Shown: piece by piece, positions 1 through 7,328 of the stretch
Position numbering within the stretch: position 1 is the stretch's first letter
How the letters are laid out: each line of letters starts with the position of its first letter
NCBI GenBank assembly: GCA_947624065.1
Contig: CANQIO010000011.1
Span: 1 to 41,504, forward strand
DNA: 41,504 bases
Origin: an uncultured Oscillospiraceae bacterium
GTDB taxonomy: Bacteria; Bacillota; Clostridia; Oscillospirales; Oscillospiraceae
Reading direction: 5' to 3'
Position numbers and translations under genes: made by a program
Notes under the pieces: model-generated
Databases searched by the model: none
What the model was told of the DNA's origin: nothing
Seen by the model: the letters and a program-made list of their open reading frames with translations, nothing else

Positions 1-234
1 GACGGCAGCGACATCATCGACCTGGACGTGACCATCTACTGCGAAAAGCAGTCCCACAAGGGCATCATCATCGGCAAAAAGGGCGCCATGCTCAAGCATA
101 TCGGCGAGCTGGCCCGCCACGACATCGAGGCGTTCATGGGTACCAAGGTGTTTTTGCAGACCTGGGTGAAGGTGAAGGAGAACTGGCGGGATTCCGACGC
201 GCTGCTGCGAAATTTCGGCTTCACGGAAGAGTGA
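1..234 (+). CDS. era: GTPase Era, C-terminal end (5' truncated by window)
   Basis: The first 77 codons visible are the tail of the ribosome-assembly GTPase Era, which binds 16S rRNA near its 3' end during 30S maturation. What is seen is the end of the KH RNA-binding domain, with the GKKG loop inside IIGKKGAMLKHIG and the usual closing WVKVKENWR segment. The G domain lies outside the window. The order era, yqzL, recO that follows is the Firmicutes arrangement, here interrupted by an inverted gene and repeats. The gene ends in a strong hairpin terminator. Identification is confident from the KH segment plus synteny. Confidence 0.93.
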   Translation, partial: DGSDIIDLDVTIYCEKQSHKGIIIGKKGAMLKHIGELARHDIEAFMGTKVFLQTWVKVKENWRDSDALLRNFGFTEE

Positions 235-236
235 AA

Positions 237-270
237 AAAGAGAGCTTCGGATTTCTCCGAAGCTCTCTTT
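237..270. terminator. Bidirectional intrinsic terminator between era and the convergent gene
   Basis: A perfect 15-bp inverted repeat (AAAGAGAGCTTCGGA at 237-251 and its complement at 256-270) with a 4-nt loop is flanked by A and T runs. It can therefore stop transcription from era on the plus strand and from the exported-protein gene on the minus strand. Confidence 0.9.
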
Positions 271-286
271 TGGAATGGGCCCGCGG

Positions 287-925
287 TCAGGGGGCGGCCT
301 GCGTGACGGTCAGCCCCGCATCCCCGAAGAACTCCGCGACGCTCTCGGCGGAGTCCGTGGAGAGGTCGCTGTTGACCAGGAACATGCCGGTGGCGTGCAT
401 GGCCCCATCCTCGCCCGCGCAGAAGATCACGGCCGCGGGCACGGCGTCCTCATAGGCGTAGAGGTAGATCACGTCCTGGGCGTCGGCGGCGGCAAAGGTC
501 TTTTCGGCGGTGCAGATGGAGGCGGCAGCCAGATCGGTGACGCCGCTTCGGGCATTCACCTGGGTGATGAGGGAGGCCATGGCCTTGTGCAGGACGGCCT
601 TTTGCAGCGCGTCGGAGGCGTCGTCGAACGCGCCCGGCGGCGCGATGGCGGCCAGATACTGGTCAAACCCGGACAGGATGTATACCGCCGTGGGCGCGGT
701 GTGATCGCCGGCGGCGATATCGTCCAGCACGTCGCTGATATCATCGCTGGCGGAGTGCATCTGGACGTATGCCTCCGAGCCGGTCATCTCCGTCATGAGA
801 TCGACGATGGCAAGGCCCTCGTCATACAGGGAGGGCGCTCCATCGGACGCGGACGCGGCGGCGGAAAAGGACAGGAGCACCGCGGCGCACAAGAGGGCGG
901 CGGCGCAGCGAAGGGACTTTTTCAT
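287..925 (-). CDS. Exported protein of unknown function
   Basis: I do not recognise this 212-residue protein. It starts with a classic signal peptide: a KKSLR basic head, a hydrophobic alanine/leucine core and an ASA-type cleavage site near residue 26. The mature part is alanine- and aspartate-rich, with no cysteine pattern or anchor, so it is probably released or loosely held outside the membrane. The start at 925 is chosen because GGGAGG lies about 7 nt upstream and the signal peptide begins there; a longer frame to 967 only adds an unlikely extension. A sigma-A promoter sits at 958-986. The gene faces era, and its upstream side carries the tandem hairpin repeats. It may be a lineage-specific insertion between era and yqzL. 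Confidence 0.7.
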   Translation of the reverse strand: MKKSLRCAAALLCAAVLLSFSAAASASDGAPSLYDEGLAIVDLMTEMTGSEAYVQMHSASDDISDVLDDIAAGDHTAPTAVYILSGFDQYLAAIAPPGAFDDASDALQKAVLHKAMASLITQVNARSGVTDLAAASICTAEKTFAAADAQDVIYLYAYEDAVPAAVIFCAGEDGAMHATGMFLVNSDLSTDSAESVAEFFGDAGLTVTQAAP

Positions 926-957
926 GGCGGACCTCCCGCATAGGATAGGATAGTCAC

Positions 958-986
958 AATATAGCATGCGCGCGCTTTTCTTTCAA
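958..986 (-). promoter_or_regulatory. Sigma-A-type promoter for the exported-protein gene
   Basis: On the minus strand TTGAAA (981-986) and TATATT (958-963) are separated by exactly 17 nt. The -10 lies about 33 nt before the start codon at 925. Confidence 0.65.
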
Positions 987-994
987 GCGTTTCC

Positions 995-1023
995 TTGAAG
1001 GGTGGCCGGAAGCATGGTATAAT
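995..1023 (+). promoter_or_regulatory. Candidate promoter whose -10 lies in the first repeat unit
   Basis: TTGAAG (995-1000) and TATAAT (1018-1023) are 17 nt apart. The -35 is in unique sequence, while the -10 is the left arm of the repeat hairpin. If active, it would drive yqzL-recO-mutS2 through a leader of about 230 nt containing both repeat units. No better promoter is visible before yqzL. Confidence 0.45.
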
Positions 1024-1088
1024 AGCAACGGCGTTGCTATTATACAAAAATACCGGTCGCGCTCCCGGCATGCGCCGGAACCGCGCGA
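1013..1088 (+). repeat. Hairpin repeat unit A (76 bp)
   Basis: This is the first of two head-to-tail units with an exact 76-bp period, each starting CATGGTAT. It contains two hairpins. The first is AT-rich, with 14-bp perfect arms (GTATAATAGCAACG at 1017-1030 and its complement at 1032-1045). The second is GC-rich, pairing GTCGCGC and CCGGC with GCCGG and GCGCGAC. No coding frame is apparent. A related copy lies at 11252-11337. Confidence 0.9.
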
Positions 1089-1164
1089 CATGGTATAATA
1101 GCGACGGCGTTGCTATTATACAAAAATACCGGTCGCGCTCCCGGCTGACGCCGGAACCGCGCGA
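1089..1164 (+). repeat. Hairpin repeat unit B (76 bp)
   Basis: This is a direct copy of unit A with four differences. One is in the AT-rich stem (AACG to GACG, a G-T wobble in RNA). The other three are clustered in the loop of the GC-rich hairpin (ATG to TGA). A third CATGGTAT closes the array at 1165-1172. Confidence 0.9.
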
Positions 1165-1176
1165 CATGGTATATGC

Positions 1177-1228
1177 CGCGGCGGCGTTTGACAATATCAG
1201 CCAATGCCGCCGCGCGGAATCAAACGCC
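1177..1228 (+). other. Two overlapping inverted repeats upstream of yqzL
   Basis: CGCGGCGGC (1177-1185) pairs perfectly with GCCGCCGCG (1206-1214). GGCGTTTGA (1183-1191) pairs perfectly with TCAAACGCC (1220-1228). The two left arms share 1183-1185, so full pairing of one stem competes with the other. The rest of the 926-1261 gap holds the promoters and repeats listed here and no other gene. Confidence 0.6.
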
Positions 1229-1261
1229 CCGGGCGTGGCAAACTAACGCGGGGTGAGTTTC

Positions 1262-1348
1262 ATGAAACAGGACATGCTTTGGCAGTTGTTTTTGGATACG
1301 GGGGACCCGGTGTGCTGGATGCTGTACCGGCACACGGTGTCCCGCTGA
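1262..1348 (+). CDS. yqzL: YqzL family small protein
   Basis: A 28-codon frame sits immediately upstream of recO and is preceded by a GGGGTGAG ribosome binding site about 5 nt from its ATG. The peptide contains LWQLFLDTGD followed by WMLYR. This fits the YqzL pattern W-x2-F-x2-TG-x-n-YLxY known from Bacillus and clostridia, where yqzL lies between era and recO. Function is unknown in the family. It ends 18 nt before recO and is likely co-transcribed with it. The identification rests on position plus the short W/F/TG/Y pattern, and it is short enough to be missed by automatic gene calling. Confidence 0.72.
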   Translation: MKQDMLWQLFLDTGDPVCWMLYRHTVSR

Positions 1349-1366
1349 CGGGGAGCGGTACATAGA

Positions 1367-2110
1367 ATGTTCGAGACGGTGCGGGGCCTGGTGCTCCGCC
1401 AGGTGCGCTATAAAGAGGCGGACCGGATCATGACCCTGCTGACGGCGGAGGAGGGCAAGCTCACCGTGAAGGCCAGGGGCGCGCTGCGCAAGGGAAGCCG
1501 GATGGGCGCGGCCAGCCAGGACCTGTGCTGGAGCGAATTCACCCTCTTCGGTAACCGGGGCAAGTGGACGGCGGACGAGGGCTCCACCCTGGAGCAGTTT
1601 CTGGGCCTGCGGGAGGACATCTCCCAGCTGGCGCTGGGGGCCTATTTTGCCGAGCTGCTGGACACGGTGTGCCCCGAGGAACAGCCGGCGGGCCCGGCGC
1701 TGCAGCTGGCGCTGAACGCGCTGTACGCCCTCAGCCGGGGGATCTATACCCCCGCCCACGTGAAGGCGGTGTTCGAGCTGCGGCTGCTGTGCCTGGAGGG
1801 CTTCCAGCCGGAGGTGGCCGCCTGCGGCGTCTGCGGCCGGCCCGAGCCGGACGGGCCCATGTTCTCCCCGGCGTCGGGCATGGTCCACTGCGCCGGATGC
1901 GCGCCGGGCGCGGAGGGCGCTTCCGTGGCGCTGGACCGGGAGTCCCTGGCCGCCATGCGCCACATCGTGGCCGCCCCGGCGAAGAAGGAGTTCTCCTTCG
2001 CCCTGCAGGACGCCTCGCTGGAGCGGCTGGGCCGGGCGGCGGAGCTTTTCGTGCGGTATCAGCTGGACAGGGGCTTTTCCTCTCTGGACTATTGGAAGAG
2101 CGTGAAGTAA
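1367..2110 (+). CDS. recO: DNA repair protein RecO
   Basis: RecO (247 residues, normal length) loads RecA onto SSB-coated single-stranded DNA with RecR and anneals strands in gap repair. The N-terminal OB-fold region is recognisable from the opening VRGLVLRQVRYKEADRI and the following KGARK-like segment. The C-terminal half holds a zinc-binding pair: CGVCG, then CAGC about 20 residues later. The ATG at 1367 follows GGGGAG at 1350-1355, and a UACAU pentamer lies between the two. It is followed after 14 nt by mutS2, so two genome-maintenance genes share a transcript. Family and boundaries are secure. Confidence 0.96.
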   Translation: MFETVRGLVLRQVRYKEADRIMTLLTAEEGKLTVKARGALRKGSRMGAASQDLCWSEFTLFGNRGKWTADEGSTLEQFLGLREDISQLALGAYFAELLDTVCPEEQPAGPALQLALNALYALSRGIYTPAHVKAVFELRLLCLEGFQPEVAACGVCGRPEPDGPMFSPASGMVHCAGCAPGAEGASVALDRESLAAMRHIVAAPAKKEFSFALQDASLERLGRAAELFVRYQLDRGFSSLDYWKSVK

Positions 2111-2124
2111 CGGAGTTTGAACAT

Positions 2125-4500
2125 ATGAGCTTATACGAAAAATCATTGCAGACCATCGAGCTGCCGGCGGTGTTGGAGCTGCTGGCGGGCAAGGCTGTCT
2201 CCGACGGGGCCAAGGCCCTGGCGCGCACTCTGCGCCCGGCGGGGGAGATGGGCATGGTGCGGGAGCGGCAGAGCGAGACCACCTGCGCCAAGACCATGAT
2301 GGAGACCAAGGGCAGCCCCTCCTTCTCTGGGCTGAAGGACGTGCGCCCGGCCCTGGCGCGGGCGGACATGGGCGGCATGCTGAACACCCGGGAGCTGCTG
2401 GACATCGCGGGAGTGCTGTTCTGCACCCGGGCGGTGAGTTCCTATGCCGCCGGACGGGGGGACAACGGCTGCCTGAAGCGGTTTTTCACCGCCCTGAGCC
2501 CCAACCGGTTTTTGGAGGAAAAGATCACCACCTCCATCACCGGGGAGGAGGAGATCGCCGACGGAGCCAGCCCGGAGCTGGCGGACATCCGCCGGAAGAT
2601 GCGGGCCGCCTCGGCCAGGGCCCGTGACGCCCTGCAGAAGATCATCACCGCCCCCAGCTATGCCAAGGTGTTACAGGAGCCCATCATCACCCAGCGGGGC
2701 GGCCGGTTCGTGGTGCCCGTGCGGGCGGAGAAGCGGGGCGATCTGCCCGGCCTGGTCCACGACGTCAGCTCCAGCGGAGCGACGCTGTTCGTGGAGCCCA
2801 TGGGCGTGGTGAAGGCCAACAACGAGCTGCGGGAGCTGGGCGGCAAGGAAAAGGCGGAGATCGAGCGCATCCTCATGGAGCTGAGCGCCGAGTGCGCCGC
2901 CGCCCGCAGCGGCATCGACAGCAGCTACAGCGTGCTGACCCAGCTGGACCTGATCTTCGCCAAGGCGGAGCTGAGTTATGATCTCAACTGCGGCGAGCCC
3001 ATCCTGACGGAGGACCGGCTCATTTTGAAAAAGGCCCGGCATCCGCTGCTGCCCAAGGGCACGGCGGTGCCCATCGACGTGACCCTGGGGGGCGACTATG
3101 ACGCCATCGTCATCACCGGCCCCAACACCGGCGGCAAGACCGTCACCCTCAAGACCCTGGGGCTCATGTGCGCCATGGCCGGGTGCGGACTGCACATCCC
3201 CGCCGGGGACGGCAGCGCCGTGCCGGTGCTGAAAAACATCCTGGCGGACATCGGCGACGAGCAGTCCATCGAGCAGTCCCTGTCCACCTTCTCCAGCCAC
3301 ATGGTGAACATCGTGGCGATCCTGCAGGAGTGCGGGCCCGGCAGCATGGTGCTGCTGGACGAGGTGGGCGCGGGCACCGACCCCACCGAGGGGGCGGCCC
3401 TGGCCATCTCCATATTGGAGTATGCCCGCCAGGCGGGAGCGCTGCTGGCCGCTACCACCCACTACGCGGAGCTGAAGGTCTATGCCACCAACACCCAGGG
3501 GGTGGTCAACGCCTCCTGCGAGTTCGACGTACAGACCCTGCGGCCCACCTATCGGCTGCTGGTGGGCATCCCCGGCAAGTCCAACGCCTTCGCCATCAGC
3601 CGGCGGCTGGGCCTGCCGGAGAGCATCATCGAGGACGCCGGCCGGCGCATCGACGCGGGCAGCTCGGATTTCGAGCGGACCATCGAGCGGCTGGAGGCCC
3701 AGCGGGCGGCTATGGAGAAGCAGACCGAGGAACGGGAAAAGGCCAACCGCGCCGCGCTGGAGGACGCGGCGAAGGCGGAGCGGCTGCGCCGGGAGCTGGA
3801 GGTGCGCCTGGAGAAGGCGGAGCAGAAGGCCCGCCGGGACGCGGAGCGCATCATCAAGGAGGCCCGTGCCGCCGCCGATGAGGCATACCGCCAGATCGAC
3901 CGGGAACGGGCCATGGGCCTGGAGGAGCTGGACCACCAGAAGATCAACGAGGCCCGGGCGGAGCTGCGCCGCAGGCTGAACCTGGCGGAGGAATCCGTCC
4001 GCAGCCGGGAGGAGATCCGGCCGGCCCAGCAGCGCAAGGCCCCCAGCCGGCCCATCCAGGCCGGGGACACGGTATCGCTGGTGTCCACCGGCTCCCGGGC
4101 GGAGGTCATCGCCGTCAATCCCAACGGCACCCTGAGCCTGCAGGCGGGCATCATGAAGCTGACGGTGAAGCCGGAGGACGTGGACCTGGTGGAGCAGCCG
4201 GGCAAGAAAAAGCCCTCCGTCGCCGCCGCGGCCGGGGCCGCGCTGCGCACCGCCTCCGTTTCCAGGGAGCTGGATATCCGGGGCATGATGGCCGACGAGG
4301 CGGAGCTGGCCGTGGAGCGGTATTTGGACGCCGCGTCCGCCGCTCGGCTACAGACCGTCACGATCATCCACGGCAAGGGGACAGGCGCCCTCCGCAGCTC
4401 TGTCCAGCAGCTGCTCAAGCGCAGCCGGCTGGTGAAGGACTTCCGCCTGGGCCGATATGGCGAAGGAGAGACGGGCGTAACTGTTGTTGAACTGAGATAA
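2125..4500 (+). CDS. mutS2: Endonuclease MutS2
   Basis: MutS2 (791 residues) is the Firmicutes MutS homologue. It limits homologous recombination and, in Bacillus, acts on collided ribosomes. Visible parts are: core and clamp regions; Walker A GPNTGGKT at about residues 332-339; the signature and Walker B block LLDEVGAGTDPTEG near 410; a long charged coiled coil at about 510-640; a KOW-like segment; and a C-terminal Smr nuclease domain from about 716 with LDIRGMMADEAE and the HGKGTGALR motif. The N-terminal mismatch-recognition domain of MutS is absent, as expected. The start at 2125 follows GGAG by 9 nt. The same frame is open far upstream through recO, but that extension is a frame shadow. 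Confidence 0.97.
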   Translation: MSLYEKSLQTIELPAVLELLAGKAVSDGAKALARTLRPAGEMGMVRERQSETTCAKTMMETKGSPSFSGLKDVRPALARADMGGMLNTRELLDIAGVLFCTRAVSSYAAGRGDNGCLKRFFTALSPNRFLEEKITTSITGEEEIADGASPELADIRRKMRAASARARDALQKIITAPSYAKVLQEPIITQRGGRFVVPVRAEKRGDLPGLVHDVSSSGATLFVEPMGVVKANNELRELGGKEKAEIERILMELSAECAAARSGIDSSYSVLTQLDLIFAKAELSYDLNCGEPILTEDRLILKKARHPLLPKGTAVPIDVTLGGDYDAIVITGPNTGGKTVTLKTLGLMCAMAGCGLHIPAGDGSAVPVLKNILADIGDEQSIEQSLSTFSSHMVNIVAILQECGPGSMVLLDEVGAGTDPTEGAALAISILEYARQAGALLAATTHYAELKVYATNTQGVVNASCEFDVQTLRPTYRLLVGIPGKSNAFAISRRLGLPESIIEDAGRRIDAGSSDFERTIERLEAQRAAMEKQTEEREKANRAALEDAAKAERLRRELEVRLEKAEQKARRDAERIIKEARAAADEAYRQIDRERAMGLEELDHQKINEARAELRRRLNLAEESVRSREEIRPAQQRKAPSRPIQAGDTVSLVSTGSRAEVIAVNPNGTLSLQAGIMKLTVKPEDVDLVEQPGKKKPSVAAAAGAALRTASVSRELDIRGMMADEAELAVERYLDAASAARLQTVTIIHGKGTGALRSSVQQLLKRSRLVKDFRLGRYGEGETGVTVVELR

Positions 4501-4568
4501 ATTATTTTTTACCTTTTTATTGCCAACTGTGCATTCCTCCAAAGTATGAAAACAAGGCTTTAAAACAT

Positions 4569-4597
4569 TTGCGAAACTGCGAATAATTTGTTAAAGT
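4569..4597 (+). promoter_or_regulatory. Weak candidate promoter upstream of HPr
   Basis: TTGCGA and TAAAGT are separated by 17 nt in an AT-rich pocket. TATAGT directly downstream is an alternative -10 with poor spacing. The rest of the 4501-4635 gap shows no gene and no convincing terminator for mutS2. Confidence 0.35.
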
Positions 4598-4635
4598 ATA
4601 GTAAACTTCTGTGAGTAAAGGATCGGTGTTCTTCC

Positions 4636-4899
4636 ATGATCAATCGTGAAGTTACCATCAACAACCAGGTCGGCCTGCATGCCCGGCCCGCCACCTTCTT
4701 CATCCAGAAGGCCAATGAGTTCAAGAGCGTCATCTGGATCGAAAAAGAGGATCGCCGCGTGAACGCAAAGAGCCTGCTTGGCGTACTGAGCCTGGGCATC
4801 GTCAAGGGCACTACCGTCAACATCATCGCCGACGGCGCGGATGAGGCGGAAGCGGTGGAGACGCTGACCGATCTCATCGACAAGGAATTTGCTGAATAA
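4636..4899 (+). CDS. ptsH: HPr family phosphocarrier protein
   Basis: HPr carries phosphate from Enzyme I to sugar-specific EIIA proteins in the phosphotransferase system. In Firmicutes it is also phosphorylated on Ser46 by HPr kinase for CcpA catabolite repression. This 87-residue protein has the active histidine at position 15 in GLHARPAT and Ser46 in AKSLLGVLSLG, so it is HPr rather than Crh, which lacks His15. It stands alone: ptsI is not next to it, a common clostridial arrangement. The upstream AAAGGA is about 13 nt from the ATG, so its ribosome binding site is weak. A terminator follows. Confidence 0.93.
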   Translation: MINREVTINNQVGLHARPATFFIQKANEFKSVIWIEKEDRRVNAKSLLGVLSLGIVKGTTVNIIADGADEAEAVETLTDLIDKEFAE

Positions 4900-4916
4900 T
4901 CTGCATTAGCAAGGAA

Positions 4917-4944
4917 AAAGGGTGTGTTTGCCGACACACCCTTT
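4917..4944 (+). terminator. Intrinsic terminator after HPr
   Basis: AAAGGGTGTGT (4917-4927) pairs perfectly with ACACACCCTTT (4934-4944) around a 6-nt loop. A CTT tail follows, and it lies just ahead of uvrC. Confidence 0.85.
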
Positions 4945-4964
4945 CTTGCTGTTTGGGGATCGCT

Positions 4965-6785
4965 ATGGATAAGATCGCTGCCCTGCGGGAAAAAGCCAAT
5001 AAGCTGCCGCTGCTCCCCGGCGTCTACATCATGCAGGACGCCGCCGGGGAGGTCATCTATGTGGGCAAGGCCAAGGCCCTGAAAAACCGGGTCACCAGCT
5101 ATTTCCGGGGGGAGCACCTGCCCAAGGTGGCGGCCATGGTCAGCCATGTGGACGATTTCTCCGTGATCGTGGCGGCCTCGGAATTCGAGGCGCTGATGCT
5201 GGAAAACAGCCTTATCAAGCGGCACAAGCCCCATTACAACATCCTCCTGCGGGACGACAAGACTTATCCCTGGCTGCGGCTGGACGAGCGGGAGGCGTAT
5301 CCAACCTTTACCATCGTGGGCCGCACGGCCCAGGACGGGGCCCGGTATTTCGGCCCCTACGGGGGGCGCAACGTGATGCACGGCATCATTGATGCGCTGG
5401 CCAAGGCTTTGCGGCTGCCGACCTGCGGGCGAAAATTCCCACGTGACATCGGCAGAGAGCGGCCCTGTCTCAATTTTCACATGGGCGCGTGCGACGGCTG
5501 GTGCCGGGGCGAGCCGGACGGGGAGGAGTACCGCCGGCGGATGGCCCAGGCGGTGCAGATCCTCTCCGGCGGGGCGAAGGAGCTGATGGCCCAGCTGGAG
5601 CGGGAGATGCTGGCCGCGTCCGAGGAGCTGCGCTTTGAAAAGGCGGCGGAGCTGCGGGACCGGCTGGCCGCCGTGAAGGAGCTCAATAACCGCCAGGTGG
5701 TGCTCAAGGCCGCCCGGGCGGACACGGACGCGGTGGGCTTCTGCCGCAGCGCCCGGTGCTCCTTCGTGGTGCTCCACTACGCCGGGGGCGACCTGGCCGG
5801 GAAGGATCTGGAGCAGATGCTGGAGCCCATGGAGGACGACGCCGCGGCGGTGTCGGAGCTGGTGCGGCAATACTATACCCGCCGGGGCGCGTGGCCCAAG
5901 CAGGTGCTGCTGCCCGCGGAGATCGAGGATGCCGAGCCGCTGGCGCAGATGCTCAGCGAGCTGGCCGGCCGCAAGGTGGAGCTCGTCACGCCCCAGCGGG
6001 GCGTCAAGCGGGAGCTTTTGGAGGCGGCCATGCGCAACGCCCGGGAGGAGAGCCTCCGGGCCGAGAGCGAGGCGGAGCGGCGCAGCAAGACCCTGGAATG
6101 GCTCCAGCGGATGCTGGGGCTGGACGCGCTGCCGCGGCGGATCGAGTCCTTCGACATCTCCAACACCGGCGATTTTGGCATCGTGGCCAGCATGGTGGTG
6201 TTCGTGGACGGCAAGCCGGCCCGGAGCCAGTACAGGAAGTTCAAAATGAAGTCCGTGGCCCACCAGGACGATTTTGCCAGCATGCGCGAGGCGGTCGGCC
6301 GGCGGCTGGCGCATTATAAGGAGGGGGACGAGAAGTTCTCGCCCCTGCCGGACCTGCTGCTGATCGACGGCGGCGTGGGCCAGGTGGGCGCGGCGCTGGA
6401 GGCCATGGCGGAGCAGGGCCTGCCCGATGTGCCCGTGTTCGGCATGGTGAAGGACGACCGGCACCGGACCCGCGCCTTGACCACCCCCGACGGCCGGGAG
6501 ATCGGCCTTCAGGCCAACCCGGCGGTGTTCGCCTTCATCGGCGGCATCCAGGAGGAGACCCACAGGACCGCCATCGGCTACCACAAGACCCTGCGCAAAA
6601 AGGCCATCGGCTCCGGTCTGGAGGACATCCCCGGCGTGGGGCCCAAGCGGCGGGCCGCGCTTTTGAAGCGGTTCAAGAGCGTGAAGGCCGTGGCCGCCGC
6701 GTCGGAAGAGGAATTGGCCGGGGTGGTGCCCAAAGACGCGGCGCGGGCGATATATGCGCACTTCCACAGCGAGGGGGAGGATTGA
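4965..6785 (+). CDS. uvrC: Excinuclease ABC subunit C
   Basis: UvrC makes both incisions around a lesion bound by UvrB in nucleotide excision repair. The 606-residue protein has: the GIY-YIG nuclease at the N terminus (PGVYIMQ and YVGKAK); a UVR segment at about 200-235 that contacts UvrB; the RNase H-like endonuclease with FDISNTGDFGIVASMVVF and LLIDGGVGQV; and C-terminal helix-hairpin-helix motifs (DIPGVGPKRRAALL). ATG 4965 is preferred because GGGGAT lies 5 nt upstream. A TTG at 4953 in the same frame would overlap that site. It is followed after 3 nt by rsmD. Confidence 0.96.
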   Translation: MDKIAALREKANKLPLLPGVYIMQDAAGEVIYVGKAKALKNRVTSYFRGEHLPKVAAMVSHVDDFSVIVAASEFEALMLENSLIKRHKPHYNILLRDDKTYPWLRLDEREAYPTFTIVGRTAQDGARYFGPYGGRNVMHGIIDALAKALRLPTCGRKFPRDIGRERPCLNFHMGACDGWCRGEPDGEEYRRRMAQAVQILSGGAKELMAQLEREMLAASEELRFEKAAELRDRLAAVKELNNRQVVLKAARADTDAVGFCRSARCSFVVLHYAGGDLAGKDLEQMLEPMEDDAAAVSELVRQYYTRRGAWPKQVLLPAEIEDAEPLAQMLSELAGRKVELVTPQRGVKRELLEAAMRNAREESLRAESEAERRSKTLEWLQRMLGLDALPRRIESFDISNTGDFGIVASMVVFVDGKPARSQYRKFKMKSVAHQDDFASMREAVGRRLAHYKEGDEKFSPLPDLLLIDGGVGQVGAALEAMAEQGLPDVPVFGMVKDDRHRTRALTTPDGREIGLQANPAVFAFIGGIQEETHRTAIGYHKTLRKKAIGSGLEDIPGVGPKRRAALLKRFKSVKAVAAASEEELAGVVPKDAARAIYAHFHSEGED

Positions 6786-6788
6786 CCT

Positions 6789-7328
6789 ATGCGCGTGATC
6801 ACAGGAACGGCCAGGGGCCGCAAGCTCATGGAGCCGAAGGATATGTCCGTGCGGCCCACCACCGACATGGTGAAGGAGGCCATCTTCAGCATCGTTCAGT
6901 TCGACGTGCCGGGCCGGCGGGTGCTGGACCTGTTCGCCGGGACCGGGCAGCTGGGCATCGAGGCCATCAGCCGGGGGGCCAGGGAGTGCGTGTTCGTGGA
7001 CGACAGCCCCGCGTCCCTGGCGCTGGTGCGGAAAAATCTGGAGCTGTGCAAAATGCAGGCCCCGGTGATCCGGGCCGACGCGGTGGGCTATCTGGAGAAC
7101 GCGGGGAAGTTCGACCTGGTGTTCATGGACCCGCCCTATCACGCGGGGCTATATGACAAGATCCTCCAAAATGCATTTCGATTTGACATCTTAAACGATG
7201 GTGGTATAATACTTGTCGAAAGTATGCGCGACGAGCCTATGCCTGAGGCCGTGCCGCCCTATGAAAAGGGCAGGACATACCACTACGGCAAAATATCCCT
7301 GACCACATACAGGAGAACCGCCTCATGA
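6789..7328 (+). CDS. rsmD: 16S rRNA (guanine(966)-N(2))-methyltransferase RsmD
   Basis: RsmD methylates G966 of 16S rRNA with S-adenosylmethionine late in 30S assembly. The 179-residue protein shows the family opening ITGTARGRKL, the SAM-binding LDLFAGTGQLGIEA (motif I) and the catalytic DPPY at about residues 116-119. Its stop overlaps the coaD start by 4 nt, a translationally coupled pair typical of Firmicutes. Codons 132-141 switch to AT-rich choices (TTA, GGT, GGT, ATA, ATA, CTT) unlike the rest of the gene. That stretch forms a consensus promoter for the genes downstream. Confidence 0.95.
   Translation: MRVITGTARGRKLMEPKDMSVRPTTDMVKEAIFSIVQFDVPGRRVLDLFAGTGQLGIEAISRGARECVFVDDSPASLALVRKNLELCKMQAPVIRADAVGYLENAGKFDLVFMDPPYHAGLYDKILQNAFRFDILNDGGIILVESMRDEPMPEAVPPYEKGRTYHYGKISLTTYRRTAS
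7183..7210 (+). promoter_or_regulatory. Consensus sigma-A promoter inside rsmD
   Basis: TTGACA (7183-7188) and TATAAT (7205-7210) match consensus exactly with 16-nt spacing. They lie about 115 nt before coaD, inside the coding sequence of rsmD, where codon choice turns abruptly AT-rich. It would give coaD and the coiled-coil gene their own transcript. Confidence 0.7.

Noticed and set aside
1013-1164. Two-repeat CRISPR or tRNA-like genes in the recO upstream gap
   Set aside because: The 76-bp units are contiguous with no spacer. They fold as two simple hairpins, lacking a cloverleaf, TPsiC arm or CCA end.
4560-7142. Open frame of 860 codons on the minus strand over HPr, uvrC and rsmD
   Set aside because: It is the complement of three confidently identified genes. 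Composition is low-complexity, and no start signals are seen.
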